Part shown: one piece after another, positions 36,840-50,190 of the stretch
Numbering within the stretch: the stretch's first letter is position 1
Layout: each line of letters opens with the position of its first letter
Translations under genes and position numbers: made by a program
Notes under the pieces: model-generated
What the model was told of the DNA's origin: nothing
Database searches by the model: none
Seen by the model: only the letters and a program-made list of their open reading frames with translations
Source of the DNA: Atrichornis clamosus
Taxonomy: Eukaryota; Chordata; Aves; Passeriformes; Menuridae
Assembly: GCA_013400975.1 (NCBI GenBank)
Contig: WBMZ01012071.1
Location: 186,001 to 250,000, forward strand
Direction: 5' to 3'
Length of the DNA stretch: 64,000 nucleotides

Positions 36840-39800
36840 GCTTAAAGAGTAAAAACGTTTTCTGTGTATTTTTTTAGGCAAGGGAAGGTCCAATGCTCAC
36901 ACATGAAATGGAAAGTGAATTTCTTTATCTTCCTGGTGGCTAATGCATGAATATAATTTTTGGACCAATCTTGTCCCCAGAGTAGCTTCTACCATAAAAT
37001 AAAGAGCTATTTTGTGCAGGAAAAATTATTCATTAAATTTATTTTGGATTTTTAGTTTTATTTTCAGATATTAAACAGGTAATTTGTTTTGTAGTTGTTC
37101 TCCATGACACTTTCCGAATACTTTATCTATTGCTTTCCATCCGTAGTCTGACTCACAGCACAGAGAGTTGGAATTGTGCACATAACAAAGAGGGGGGGTG
37201 GTGTATTTTATCTTACTAGTGACTGAGACCTCTCTAAGACCTCTGTCCAGGAGCTAGGAAGAATTGACCTTCGTGGAGGTCTGTAAACAGTGTGGGTAAA
37301 GGCAGCTTTATTTATTGGATGTATTGCCAACAAATAAGGCAAAACTCTGCCTTGGGCCCTGTCATCTCTTAAAGTTGAGAGAGCAGTTGCCTTGCTGTTG
37401 TCAGCATCAGATACTCATATGGAATGAATTTGCTGTTGCTCTGGAGGAAAGCTGTGTCTGCGGCATTTTGTGTGGTGGTTCTTGTAAATAACCTGTGGAC
37501 TGCTGGGATAAGAAAGGCCACTGCTTTTCCAGTGGCTTCATTGGCTTCTGCAAATGGGAAAAGGACAATGTGTGACTGGAATGACTGTTGTGTTCCTGAG
37601 TCTGTGGACAGAATAAATCATGGCTGGATGAAGTCTGAATTGCTGTGTGTCATCGCAGAAGATGTTCAATATTGATCTGACTGTTGTCTGTACTCCCCTC
37701 TGCCCCTTCAGGAACACCCTGTGTTTATGCAAATACTGTCTTTACACGGTTACAGATCTGCTTTTGTTAGTATTGTCCCAGGTTATATCGAGTAAGATAT
37801 CCTTATACTGGGGAATTCATATGCTTTCTGGGAGCTGTACAGGTATACAGTTTTTTTTTTAAAGTCAGTCAACTAGCTAAAATTGTATTATCAGTACAAA
37901 ATTTACATAAATGGGATTTGTATTTAAAATAAAGGCAGTTATTTTGCTTCTGATCGCTTTAGCAGCAGCACCTGAGAAACGTGACAATCTTTGATTTATA
38001 TATTTGAAAGGGGATAAAATACCATGCTGGCTATTCTTTTTCATCTTCACTATTGAGAAGAACAATGGTGAGGCAGGAACTGAAATGGAAGTGTTTAGGA
38101 GACGAGATCTTGTAAGTGATGCTGTTCAGGAGCAATGGCTCATGCTATGTAAAGGCAGTCCTGTTGAGCAGTTCTGGTTTACCTGCATATAGCATATGTG
38201 ACTTTTAAAATTAACATGGGAGCATCACACTTGCTAATAATTAAATGAAGTAGTAGCTTCTTACGAAAGATAGGTTATTCAGCAATTTGCAGTAACAATA
38301 GGCAGAGGAATGCTGGCCTAGGCAGGTAAGACAGCAGGTGTGGAGCGGTTGGAAGCAATTAGGAAAACATGTTTTTTTCATGGGAACAGCAATTTGTACA
38401 GAAGATATGCAGAATGAATTATTTATAATTCCTGTCTCTTCTAATGATGTGGTCCTTGCAATGTTGGTTTAGTGTAGGATTAGGTTTCTTAGGTCTCTTT
38501 CTTAAATTCTTTTTCTTAAAATTATATATGATCTCAAAATTAGAAAAAGTTTGCCAGGGCTTTGGCAAAGGGAATGTCGCCCTGAGCATGTAACAACAGG
38601 AGACTTTGTTCCATGAGGTTTGGTGATTTAATTCTAAGTAGGAAAAGCCAGAAACCAAATACCAATTCATTTTTTTCTTCTAAATTTCACAACCTTTTGT
38701 TAGCCATTAGCTTTTAGTTTCCTCCAAATCTATTGTTTAGCCAGATCTGAACATAATTATTTTGTTGGAATGATGGGATATTACATTTCAGAAATAACAA
38801 TGTGTATCTGTTAAATCCTCAATATCCACATTGGTATTGCCATTGAGGCCAGTAGAGTACTGCTTGGTATACTCGGAATGATTATTATTATGTTATTTTA
38901 CATTAGGTTATGAAATTATGTGCTTGTAGTTTATGTATATACTCCTCAAAATTCCTATGATCAGGTCCTTCTCTATAGTGGAAATCACTTTATCTTTTAG
39001 ATCAGTCAAAAATACTAGAAGGCTTTTGTGTTTTGATGTGTTGTGTTCTGCTGTGGGACGCAGTTACACTAGAATAAAGTTCCTATACAATTTTGTTTGC
39101 TCTGATTTGTCAGGGGAGTAAATACTTTAATTCCAAGTTAAGTGTGTCCACACTGGATCTTATACAATTATTAAAATTTCTTATAGTTCTACTAAACGTT
39201 TCTACCTCAGTCCTCTGAACCATGTGCATAAGTTATTTACAAGTTACTGCATGTCAGCTGATCTACTGTAGTTTTCCTGTGTTTGCATTCCACTGTGACA
39301 AGCTAGTGAGGTAAAAATCAGCTGTTAACAGGAGAGAGTTTTCTTTTAGTGCTTCTTATGTGGAGACCAAGAAAAAACATTTTAAAAAATCGAATGGAGA
39401 ATTCGACTGACTCATTCTGTTGTATCCTTGGGAGCTGTGGAGTGCGTAATGAGGGGAAAAAATTAGTTGAAGACACATCTTTGGTAATTGGGGTATAGAA
39501 GTTTTGCCAAAAGAAAAACTTTTGTAAGTTTTTTCCATATGATTACAGAGAGAGTTTCAGACAGCTATCTCTGCATGTGTCTCTATCCATTTTCTGTCTT
39601 TTTTTGTTTTCTTCCACAGAGCATAAAAATAGTTTTACAGAAAATTTAGTTTTACCCTGCTAAATGTTTTTCTTGAGAAGGGAAGTGGGAAGAGAAAAGA
39701 ATACTCCAAACCAGAGAAAAGAAATGGTGCCTTTTGGGAACACTTCTTGAACAGCATCCTAACTTTAGTGTTCATGTTCTCTCAGCCAGCACTACATTCT

Positions 39801-42179
39801 CTGTACCTGTTACAGGGTCCTGGAAGTCTGGCTCTGCAGTTCACTACTCTTATTATGAAATGAAGTTTGTACTGTTTTTGCTTTGTGTTTGCTATCACTT
39901 ACCCACTCATATTTCACTAAACCAATTAAGGAATCTTAGTGGTTTTACCAGGTCACTTTAGAAAATGTAGAACTGAGGACCTGGAAATGCCATAGAAGCT
40001 TCCCCCATTCTAACCAAACTTCCTCTTGAGAATCCTAAATTTGGGGACTCGGTCGCCTTGTCTGTAACTCCTGTCTTTGCCACAAGAACAGCCTAGGATC
40101 CCAAAGCCAAATGTGTAATCCAGGAGATAGTCATCGTGTGGTCTCTATCCCAGGGAGCAGCACATCTCACCCTCTTCTCAGCACAGCTCTGGCTTCAGAG
40201 ACTGGCACCTCTGGCGAGCCACCCGCAGCTGCTCACCTTGCCTCGTGGTGCAGCACAGCCGTGTGTGGGGCTGTGGTAACATAAATCGAAAATGGAACTG
40301 GATTACAAGAACTTTTTTTGCTTTCTTGAGGGCAAATTAAGATTAATTAGCTTTCTGAGTATTGCAGGATTGCATTTGGCACAGCTGAGGATGTGGTGCA
40401 AGTATGAGAGAGTAGCCTAGAAGGGGTCAGGAAATCTTTTTGTGGTTCCTGCTACCAAAATACTTCTTCAGCAGTAGGAGGTCATACTCCTACTAGAGTT
40501 AATAGAGATTGCTTGCCAATGTATAAGCAGTAAGCCCAGACTGGATCTAGCCACTGCTTAAATGGGAAGAGAAGCTAAATGGGAAGTTTTGTAGCAGAAA
40601 TGCAGCTTTATTCTGTGAATGCCCCGCTGCCCTGAGTTACACAGGCTGCAAGGCCCCTTGCCCAGTCTGATAAACTGGTGCCTGCCGAGTGCTGGAATAT
40701 GATTTTAGTTTGTTTGTTGGAGAAGCTATTTTAAGTTCACTCTACTTCAGTATGTTGCATAATGTGGCCAAAGAAGGCTAGACAGAATTTTCCCTTGTTG
40801 GATCCTACAAGAGCAAGAGACAACAGTGACTGCACTGTAGTTGGTCTTTATTGAAAGAGTGATACTTGTCTGACAAATGAAAAGTATTAAAATTGCTTGT
40901 GATCTTGCGTCTTGCTGGATTCTGAAGACATTTTGTTCTCCTTGTTGTTTTACCAAATGCCATTGGTATTCCAAGTTTGACCACTTGTCCAGAAGGCCCT
41001 GTGTTCGTTCCTCTGCTGTCTCCCATGGGTGCTTGTGCTTTTGAGGTACATGAGATGAAGCTCAGCTGGCATTTTGTTAAAGCTTTACTTGCATAGTAGT
41101 CTTTGCCTCTTGGTGTGTCTGGTGTTTCAGGTGAGGCTTGTAAAATGAGTGTTTCTGAAAATTCAGCTTTCAGTATTTGCTAAACCTGATGTTACACTTG
41201 ATGGCACTTATGAATTAACCAGAAGATTGACTGTGCTTTTTTCCCACACTGAAATCTTGCAGGAGACCTTATTACCACTCACCATTCGTTGATTCCAGTG
41301 GGAGAAGCTGGCTTTGGTGTACTTGTTCTGAATGCAAACTGCAAGAGCTGTTAGAACTCCTCTATTTTGCCTTTTACCTCAGGTCATCAGTTTCAAATCT
41401 GCCTGAGGCCATTGCAATGAGGAACAATTGTACAGTGAAAAGCGCATCCCCCAGAATGCAGATATCATGCAGGTCACAGATAATGTGGAAATGGATTGTA
41501 ACTTGTTTTTACCTTCAAAATCTGCAGGAAAACATTATCAGTGACACTGAAAAGAAAATGGGGTTTGACAGTGTTGCTCCTTTTTAGTTTTTTTTCTCTG
41601 TTTCCCAAATCTTGCTCTCAGAGGGAAGTCCTAAGCCCCTCATGAATAAGGCCAGAGAGTTGAATTTCCTTCTGGGCCTCAAGGCAAGGTACCGTGGCTT
41701 GTCAGGATTTTGCTAATGGCACCACTAAGCGACTGTTGTGCTTGTAAAGTGTCTTGTGAAGCATTGCATGAAAGTGCTCTAAAGTAATCTATGGAAAAAT
41801 GTAATCCATTTATGGAAACAAACATTCTTGCAAGAAGGAAAATGAAAAACTCATCAATAGTTTAGATAAAATTTCAGGAAGTCTACTTGAGGGTGTTTGT
41901 GTGGAACTAAAATAAAACAAAAACCTGAACATTCAATTGATTAAAAAATTTATTGTGAGGAAACATATTTGTTCTCTTCTACCAAATGAAAATGAATTTT
42001 CAAATTGTTCTTCAGTCTTCAAGATCTACATCTCTGGTGGCATAAAATGTGTGATGACTAGTCATATATTTCTTCAATCAGTAAAATGTTCTGTAAACAG
42101 CTGTGCACTTTATTAGTTGTTAGTTTTATTGTTTATCAGTATTTTATTACTAACAACAACAACAAAAATTGCTGTTTTC

Positions 42180-42243
42180 ATAGGATCCTAGAATGGTTTG
42201 GGTTGGAAGGGACATTATAAAGGTTATCTCATTGCTTGGACCT
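42180..42243 (-). mobile_element. CR1 LINE 3' tail fragment
   Basis: Read on the plus strand, the segment shows the reverse complement of a CR1 3' end: AGAATGGTTTGGGTTGGAAG followed by GGACATTATAAAGG and a TCTCATTGC-like box. The element is therefore on the minus strand. Sequence beyond 42243 no longer matches, so it is a short truncated copy. Confidence 0.8.
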
Positions 42244-44592
42244 GAAATGATATGGCAACATTGATTCAATGTTTCCCTTTAGTGGACATAGGATTGTTTT
42301 GGTTCAAAATAGTCGTTAATCATTTTATATAAACGAGTTATGCTTTGTTTTTCAAGTCAAAACTTGTGACTCCTCATCCAAACAAAACTGGAAGATTTGC
42401 TTTACTTACATGGCACTACCATTGCTTTACTTCATCTTTCCTACCATCTGTAGTTGGGAAAAAAGTGAGATTATGGGATTGTATTGAATCATGGGTGTGG
42501 TATTCCAGATGACTGGGAAGACAAAAGCTATCTTGCATACTTCTGTAACTACTAGACAAGCAGAGTACAGAGGAATGTAATTGGTAACCAGCTGCTGTCT
42601 AGATGATGTTCTTTAATATGCCCTGGAGTAAAAAGTATAAATTATTTTTGTGCTTTAATAGGCGTGTTTTCTTTCAGGAATTTAAAAGTACTAATAAATT
42701 CAGTAAGAAAGGTATTAAAAACTTAGGAGAATGAGTCAGGTTTTGCTGATCTTCTGTGCAAAGTTCCTTCCTAATATTCCATTTATAGATTGCAGACTAT
42801 GATAATAACTTAATTAGTATGATACATGTACAGTATTGTTATGTATATGTAATATACTTGCTTAATAATTTTGTTGGGTTTGTACTTTTATTAGGCATCT
42901 ATTTTCCATGCAGTCCATGAGGAAAGGTAATGAAATATAATAAGGGCTGTATCCAAAGCTGTGGAAGGAAGTAATTAAACTTAATTGAAGTAATTTCTTT
43001 GAACTAGGATAGCAGATGCAAAGGATTAATTCAAAGCAGATTAAGGCCAATGCATGCTTTGAATTGCCAGCCTGCAAATAGATAAGTATTACTGTTATTT
43101 AAATAAAGTTATATGAAAGTATCTTCTGAAACCTGAGTCTGGGAATCAGGTCTAAAAATAGACGGGTTAAGTTTTGATAAGGAATGTCACTTCTGTTTCC
43201 CAATTTATTACACTCCTGCCAGTCAGAAATGAAATCTTAGAAATGCCCTGTGCATCTTATCAAACAACTGCAATAGAACTGGGAATTAGCCTGGGCTATC
43301 CCTGAAGGTATTCTCTGAATGGCAACTTAATCATCAGCTGTGACAAGCCCTCGGGTGGAAATTACAGGAAAAACTACATTAATGATTCTGAAATAAAATT
43401 ACATTGTATTTAGAAATGTTACCTGAGAAGTTATAAATTTTCTTCTCTTTGTACTGTAATAGTCTAATGGATTTCACAGTTGGTTTTACATTAGGAGCTT
43501 AAATCAGGCTTATTTATGCAATAAACAGGAAAAAATATGGGTTGCTATTGCATAGGGGACTGAATATGAAAGTTGCATTAAAAAAATAGGTAAGATAAAG
43601 TTAGTTTTTACAGCACATGTTTTATTTCTTTGCGGAATTGATGCAAACCAGGAGAACCTTAAACATAAATCTGAAGTTTTGTTTTCTTACTGTTTAGAGC
43701 TTTAGAGTTGGTAATTTCTTTCCACCTGCACGGTGATTCTAAGTAAAGTAAGATGTCAAATATCTCAGCTGACTAACTGATCTGTCAAACCCCGAAGTAG
43801 CTGGATGTGAGTACATTTCTTCCCAGATCCACCGGAGGGGGGAAATAGAAGTGAGAGCTGTGAAAGACAACCATCTTTCTCTGAGTTTGGCTGATGGGCT
43901 CAGTGTAGAGGTAGGAACTGAGACAAGAGCAGGGGCAATGCCTGGCTGCATATGGATGGGGAGGTAAGCTTTTTCAGCACTGAAGGGGTAAAATGAGCTT
44001 AGCCATACACAGACTGGAAGATGTCAACCGTTAGGAAGAAATAACTGAATTGTAGTCTGGGCTTTTCTTCTGTTTTAATTTTATTATTGCTACTGAAGCA
44101 CGAAACAAATGGGGGCAACTACATAAGATTTACTTCAGAACTGTGAGAGAGACTGCACTTTGAATGTTTTCTTGGTGTTAATTTGTATCTTAGACTGTTG
44201 GTAATTCATGGCACAGGTAGGATTTTTGACAATGTATGCATAATGCAATAGGCTGGATCACCAGGGGTTTCTGAGCACTTTTCCTTGTGAGAGGAGGGGA
44301 AAGCTGGCTTCTCCTTTCTGTGTTACAACAGTGTTTGTTTTATGTGTTGGTTGACAAAAGACAGATCCAAGGATTTTTTTATTTTGTTGGTTGTTCTGTG
44401 GAGAAAAACCTTGTTCCATGAACACGAGCTGTGTGATGTGAAGTGAGGGCCTCCCAGGCTGTGCCTGTGCCTGCTGTAGCTCCTTTGCCAGGGCAGTGAG
44501 GCCGTGCAGGGGTTGCTGCCTCTCTGAAAGCCAACAGTGGATGGCACCTGGGATGGCTGAATCAGTGAGGTGCCCGAAGGCATTTCTTGTAA

Positions 44593-44645
44593 TGACAGCC
44601 TGTCATCTGGCTTAATTAAGGCCTCTCTTCAAAAGAGAGGTTTTT
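44593..44645. promoter_or_regulatory. TGIF/MEIS palindrome, homeodomain palindrome and hairpin in 53 bases
   Basis: TGACAG-C-CTGTCA (44593-44605) is an inverted pair of MEIS/TGIF cores. TTAATTAA (44612-44619) is a perfect homeodomain-type palindrome. CCTCTCTT (44622-44629) pairs with AAGAGAGG (44633-44640) across three bases and is followed by five T residues. Three perfect self-complementary words in a row is unusual for bulk intron; the function is unknown. Confidence 0.35.
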
Positions 44646-46579
44646 AACTACTCTCTGGATTTTTAGAGCTTTTCTCTTCCCTGGTAAATGTAGGCACCCA
44701 GTGGAGATCAGGCCTTGCCCCTTTTCTTTCTCTGCCACAGGCCAAGAGTATTTCTGAAGCACAGCAAAGCAGATGGAACAGACGTGTTGGATCAACTGCT
44801 AGGGAAGTCTATCCACTGCCCTCATTCTATAGAACAAATAGCAGGCGTGTCTGTGTGTATGGGAAATTGGGGGCGCATGCCTTCCTTCAATAGGAGCTAA
44901 AATTAAAAGTGACAAATCCCCAAAGTCTGAGGTTTCTCCTTTGCGAAGGATAGTGGGAGGCAGATAACCACCCACTAATGTCCTAGTTGTTAGAAAAGAA
45001 AAATCTTGTGAGTCTGAGACAACTGGGTTTGCCTAGTCTGGAAAAGCAAAGACCTGGCGAGTAGCTTCTGGCAGTCTGCTACCTCCGGAAGGGTTAGAGA
45101 AGATGGAAGCAGGCTTTTCTTAGAGGGGCATGGTGAGAAGAGTCACAAGCTCCAACAAGGAAAATTCCTACTGAAAATAAGGAGAAAAAATACACAGGAA
45201 GACTGGAATGTTACTGGCATAGGGGCCTGGTGTAAACAGCCTTGGAAATACTCAAAGCTCAACACATCACCCTGAGCAATCTGATGTGACTTTGAAATTA
45301 GACCTACTTTAGGCAGGATGTTTGACAAGGTGATCTCCAAAGGTCTCCCAGTCTTAATTATTCCACAATTTTATGATTTCTTCAATGCTACTGCTGCTAT
45401 TCGTAGTGTTAATTGTAGTGTACCATATGTAGGGTTAATTGAAGCATGTCTAATAGCTGTGTTAACAGAATCATCCTCACCTCTGGGCAGGCCAAGAATT
45501 TTTGGTTCTTTCATTAATCTTGCTGAGGTGGCATAGTGTTACCTCCAGAAAGTAAAAACATTGGAAGCTTAATTTACATGTAGAGGAGTAGATTGAAGAG
45601 CTGGAAACAGTGGCCCTTCAGTCATGAAGCAGAGGAACCCTTTACCAATTGGCTTAGGACATGAGTGAATTGCTGACTGGCTATCACGAATGTGGCATTC
45701 TTGATCCTTTTTGAAGGTCTCTACGATTAAGTGCAAGCTTCTCCTGAAAGGAATTACAGTTTGCAATACTCTTAAGAATGCTTGAAGGGTTATATTTGTC
45801 AGAAAACTTGAATGTGACAGGGTTTTTTGTCCTAGAGCCTAAATTTAATTTGTTCATGCATAATGCACTTAGTTGAGAATTTTCTGAAGTGGTGGAGTGT
45901 AACTCTTCTTTTTCTGTCTATGTTCAACAAGACAGGAAAATTCAGCTAAACTGATAAGCCTCTAGTAATTTGACGGTTTGTGGAAGAGCCAGTGCAAACC
46001 CAGCCCATCTCTTCAGCTTTTCTTTCTGCAGTTCACTGACTCATCCTGCCCTGTTTTTCCCAAAGGACTCTATCTAAAACTTTTATTCAGGGTTTTTAAC
46101 TTTTTCACCCATAAAGTTAAGCTTTATGTAGTTATACAAGAGGGGCTACCTGCAATGAGGTTGATAGCTTATTACTGGTATGAAAATTCTATAGAGGTTT
46201 TTTTAGTATCAAGCATAAGTGAGGGAATGCTTGATACATATGCCTTTAATAGATCTGAGTATGATAATTAGGAGTGATTTATTCCAGCTGTCTGTTTCTG
46301 CTGAAATCCACACCTTTTCTTGTTTGTCACGGGTTGTAGTGCAGGCACAGGAAACTTTGAGTTCTGCTAAGCCAAGCTGTGCCTGACAAGACTGTGTTAT
46401 TTGTATTTCACAGTGTTACTTTTTGCTGGAGTGGTAGAATATACAATGTTGTTCATGTGCAAGACTACTGGATGTGTCCAAACTTAGTCTTGCAGTTGCA
46501 AAGACATTAGAGAAATGCTTTGCTTTATTCTCATCTTACATTTTTTCTTGAGGATTATGATGCAAATGTATTGTCAAAC

Positions 46580-46605
46580 TTTTTTTTTCTTTTTTTTTTT
46601 CTCTT
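46580..46605. repeat. Poly-T tract
   Basis: A run of T residues broken by a single C and ending in CTCTTC. It could be a low-complexity tract or a poly-A tail in antisense, but no retrocopy is recognisable beside it. Confidence 0.6.
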
Positions 46606-49600
46606 CACCATGTTTTCACCATAGCTTAAAATCAACTGTCTGCTAAAATGCTTACTGGTAAATTTGTAGAATGTTTGTTGAAAACAATGGTCAATCCACT
46701 GGTGTCTGAAAAGTGAATTCATTCTATCATGGTCACAATTCTTTGCTTCAGTGTGGTTTTGGCTGTCCTGCAAGCAGCTCTCATTTATCATCTGGAAGGT
46801 TCACATGAACATCCTCTGGCTAATATGCTGCCATGTTTTGTCTTTTTATATTCAGGGCTAAACTTAGTCCAGGTTCTCAAACTGTGTAAATGGTGGGAGT
46901 TGTATGCTTTGCATTCTCTGATTCTGGAAATAAAGTACTTAATTTTTGCTTCAGCACAGAGACAGAAAAAACCACACAAGCTCTCGAATTTTTTACCACC
47001 ATCCCGCAGCCACAGAATCAATTTTGTTATAGGGAGTATTTTTGCAGGCCCACATTCAGTGGCCAATATGCACAATTTTAAGTAGATTTCTGTTTGTAAG
47101 ACTGGCCTAGAATGTGTGTTTTCATGCTTGTCTGCGTTCTAGTGGATAGATGATAAAGGCAAATGTCACTACAGACTTTGTCTCTCATATCCTCTGTCTT
47201 TCTGGATATAGTTTCTGGCTACTCACTGCTTTCTTCAGTTCCTAAATTTTCTTTCTTAGACACTGTCTGATACAGACACAATATTTTTAATATTTTCTGA
47301 GATAAATAGACTGGAGGCCGTAAGTGGATTAGTACACTTGATTAGCGTAAAGCTTCATTTTTAGCAGTTCAAACCTTCATATTCAAGAGCAACAAAATAT
47401 TCCATATTTTTCAACTGAAAGGTCTGTGGTCCACCTTAGAGAAGCTGTAAATAAACACTACTTTCTGTCAGTTTGTTGATTTTGTTGCTGTTCTGTGCTT
47501 AATGGATCATAATTTTTTCTTCTTTGTCTTAAGGCAAAGACTACAATTCTTGTTGGGTTTGCTCCTCTGGAACAATAGCCAGAGATTTTTATTCTCTTTT
47601 TCCTTGCTCCAAAACCTTTCAAAATCTTCTTTTAGTAAAGGATGTAAACTAAAGGACAAGGGAAACTGTTGCCTTTACTGACATGTAGGTTAAACAATAC
47701 TGTTGATTCCTGCAGCGCTCTCTGGTATTTTAAGGAATAATTACAAAAAAAAAGAAATCTGACAAAATAATAAGCATAGACTGGACATAAGCCAAAATAA
47801 TGTTCTGTCTTAAATCCAGTTTATTGTCTCTTGCTTGGTTTTCATCTAAGCAAAACAATGGTTTGGTTCAATTTGCCAAGTGGTTGCAAGTCTAACTTGG
47901 CTGTGAAGGGTAGTATCTCACAAGGGTCTTTTTGAATAATCTGCCCCTTTCTGAGCCATTTACTTAAATTTAGAATCTAGGAAAACAGGAGACTGCAGAT
48001 AACTTATTTACATTTTTATTTTCTAATAGAGCAAGGTATTTTTTCAGGAAATGATTTAACAACAACAGAAATTTCTGATCAGCTACAAGAATGTGAAGTT
48101 TTAGTCTCTTAGTTTGAATATTTCTTGTCTAGGCTTTTGCATATTTCTAGGAAACTTGTGCAAGGTCAGCTCTGATTCTACTCAAATGGGATTAATTAGC
48201 CTGCTTTCTGTGGGGCTTGACCTATACTGCCCAGAAGAAAGGATCTCACTTCTTTCTTAAGCTCTGGTTTTTAAGGGAGTATTATAACAGAGCAGTTATA
48301 GTAAGTTAAAAAATAAATTTAAAATTTGTGCTCTGACGATTTATTCAAAATTCTTGCATCAAGGATTGTCTTACTATGGCAGTGACTTTCCAGGGCAGAT
48401 ACATGAAGGCTTCTTCAGTTCCAGTAGTGAGACTACTGGTTGTCCTGACATAGGGAACTGGATTTGCCTTAAGCATTTTAAGCAATTTTTTAGCCATTCA
48501 GGAATTTGAAGTTATTTTGTTATTTTGTTGCTTTTGAAGCAAACTGTGTTCTCCAGAGGACAGGATGAAATTTTTCTTTTTAAATAGGAAAAGAATAGTG
48601 AGAGAATAGTGCTGAGACAGAGAAATAAATACAGCAAGTATTTTGAGCAGTACTGAGTCACCCTACAGAGGTGTTGACAACAGGCTTGCATGCTTCTGTA
48701 AGGCAGAACACATTTCCAGGGTATAAAAGATGCAGCAAAGAGCTCCTTAAAAATGAAGAAGATTATTGTTTTACATATTCTATCTGCTACCAATAATCAG
48801 ATTTCTGGGTAAAGTGGCACAACTTCATTAACATCAGCAAGGGCTCACTGGTGTAAGAATGAACAAAATTGAATTCCACAGAGATTTTGCTCTTATTGAA
48901 GCTGCAAGGTAACAAGCTAATGCTGTGCACAGCATTTCCAAGGAAAAAGGCGTAGCTTAACTGCAATCACATGTGGTGACAAAGCTGTGTCCCAAGGCTG
49001 AGGTGGGTGGTGTTCATTGGTCAGGAAATGTAACAGTGGTTGCACTTGCATCTTTAATTTGGGGACATGACTGATGTTTGAAAAATGAAGAATAAAGTTA
49101 TTACATGCAAATCATAATTTAACAAAACAACAAAAAAAAGGTGTTTAATACAGGCTTACTTGATAAAGAAAATGTTTTTTCTTCTGGTTAACTTTCTTGA
49201 AAGTGCTGGAATCTTAGCCCTTTAACTGTGTCATATTAAAGGTACTGCACCAAGTCACTTTCTCACCCTGAGTCCAAAACACTGCTTTCTGCTAAGGCAT
49301 AAATGCACTGTAGAAACAGAAGGTAAACTTTAAAAAGCTGTGAGTGAAATTAGCAAGTCTTAAGGCAGTTGCAAAAGTTCAAAGATGTGAAAACCAGTCC
49401 CCTGTTTTAGAGGATCCTTTCAGGACCAAAGAAAGCACGGGTTTTTACTCTGGAAGTCCCCAGGGGCATTGTGCTCATGTGGTGTTTCTCTGCCCCTGCT
49501 GTCCAGTTCTGCTGGATATCTCAATGATTGTCTTCTCCACTGTTTTCTGCCTGAAGTCAGGGCAGCCTATAAATTGTTAATACATTCATCATAAGCTATG

Positions 49601-49659
49601 AAGTAGTTACTGCAGAGAAGACTGGTGCTATTTCAACTGCTGTGAAAATATGTTTGTTT

Positions 49660-50190
49660 TGAGGGTTGCATAATTCAGAATAAATGTTTCATTAAATTGT
49701 TATGAATGATGTATTTAACAACTAGAGCAGGTCAATAATCTTTAGAATTAAATTTAGTGGGTTTTTATTAAAGGTTGCCTATTTCAGTGGTGAATAGTTT
49801 AGTAAGCATGTGGTGCTATAAACAAATGCTTCATATGGTCTGTTATGAGAGCTTTATTAAATAGCTAGTCAATAGCTGCATTTACCAAATGAACTTAATT
49901 TATTGTATTTATTTTTTCCGAAGGGTTTCACAGTTCATTATAACTGATTTATTGAACATATGTAAACCAGTTTAGTAAGCTATGTTCTGCCTTTTAAAAT
50001 GAATGCATTGCTAGTAGGGCTTGGCATTGCTAACACTTTGTAATTGTTTGAACAGGGTTTATAAGTTACTAAAACATCATCAGAAAACACAGGGTTTTTT
50101 AATTTATTGCAGTTCCTTAGAAGTAATTGTAGATGGCATTTAAAACATTACAGTCAGTCTGTAGTGCGGTGCTTTCTGTAGTTCACACTT
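49660..50190. other. Very AT-rich stretch with many TAAT-type words; no gene seen
   Basis: The segment carries repeated TTTATTA, CATTAAA, TTAATTTATT and octamer-like words with few simple repeats, a look common in conserved non-coding elements near developmental genes. Conservation cannot be judged from a single sequence, and AT content alone gives such words. Confidence 0.2.

Noticed and set aside
43640..43980. Possible exon with a GGAGGTAAGC donor-like end near 43960
   Set aside because: No convincing acceptor or conserved protein frame; a donor-like word alone is common.
44864..44878. GGGGGCGCA as a CTCF site
   Set aside because: The upstream half of the consensus is absent.
46890..47081. 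Overlapping frames at 46729-47085 as a membrane protein
   Set aside because: Short hydrophobic run only; antisense is equally open and no family is recognised.
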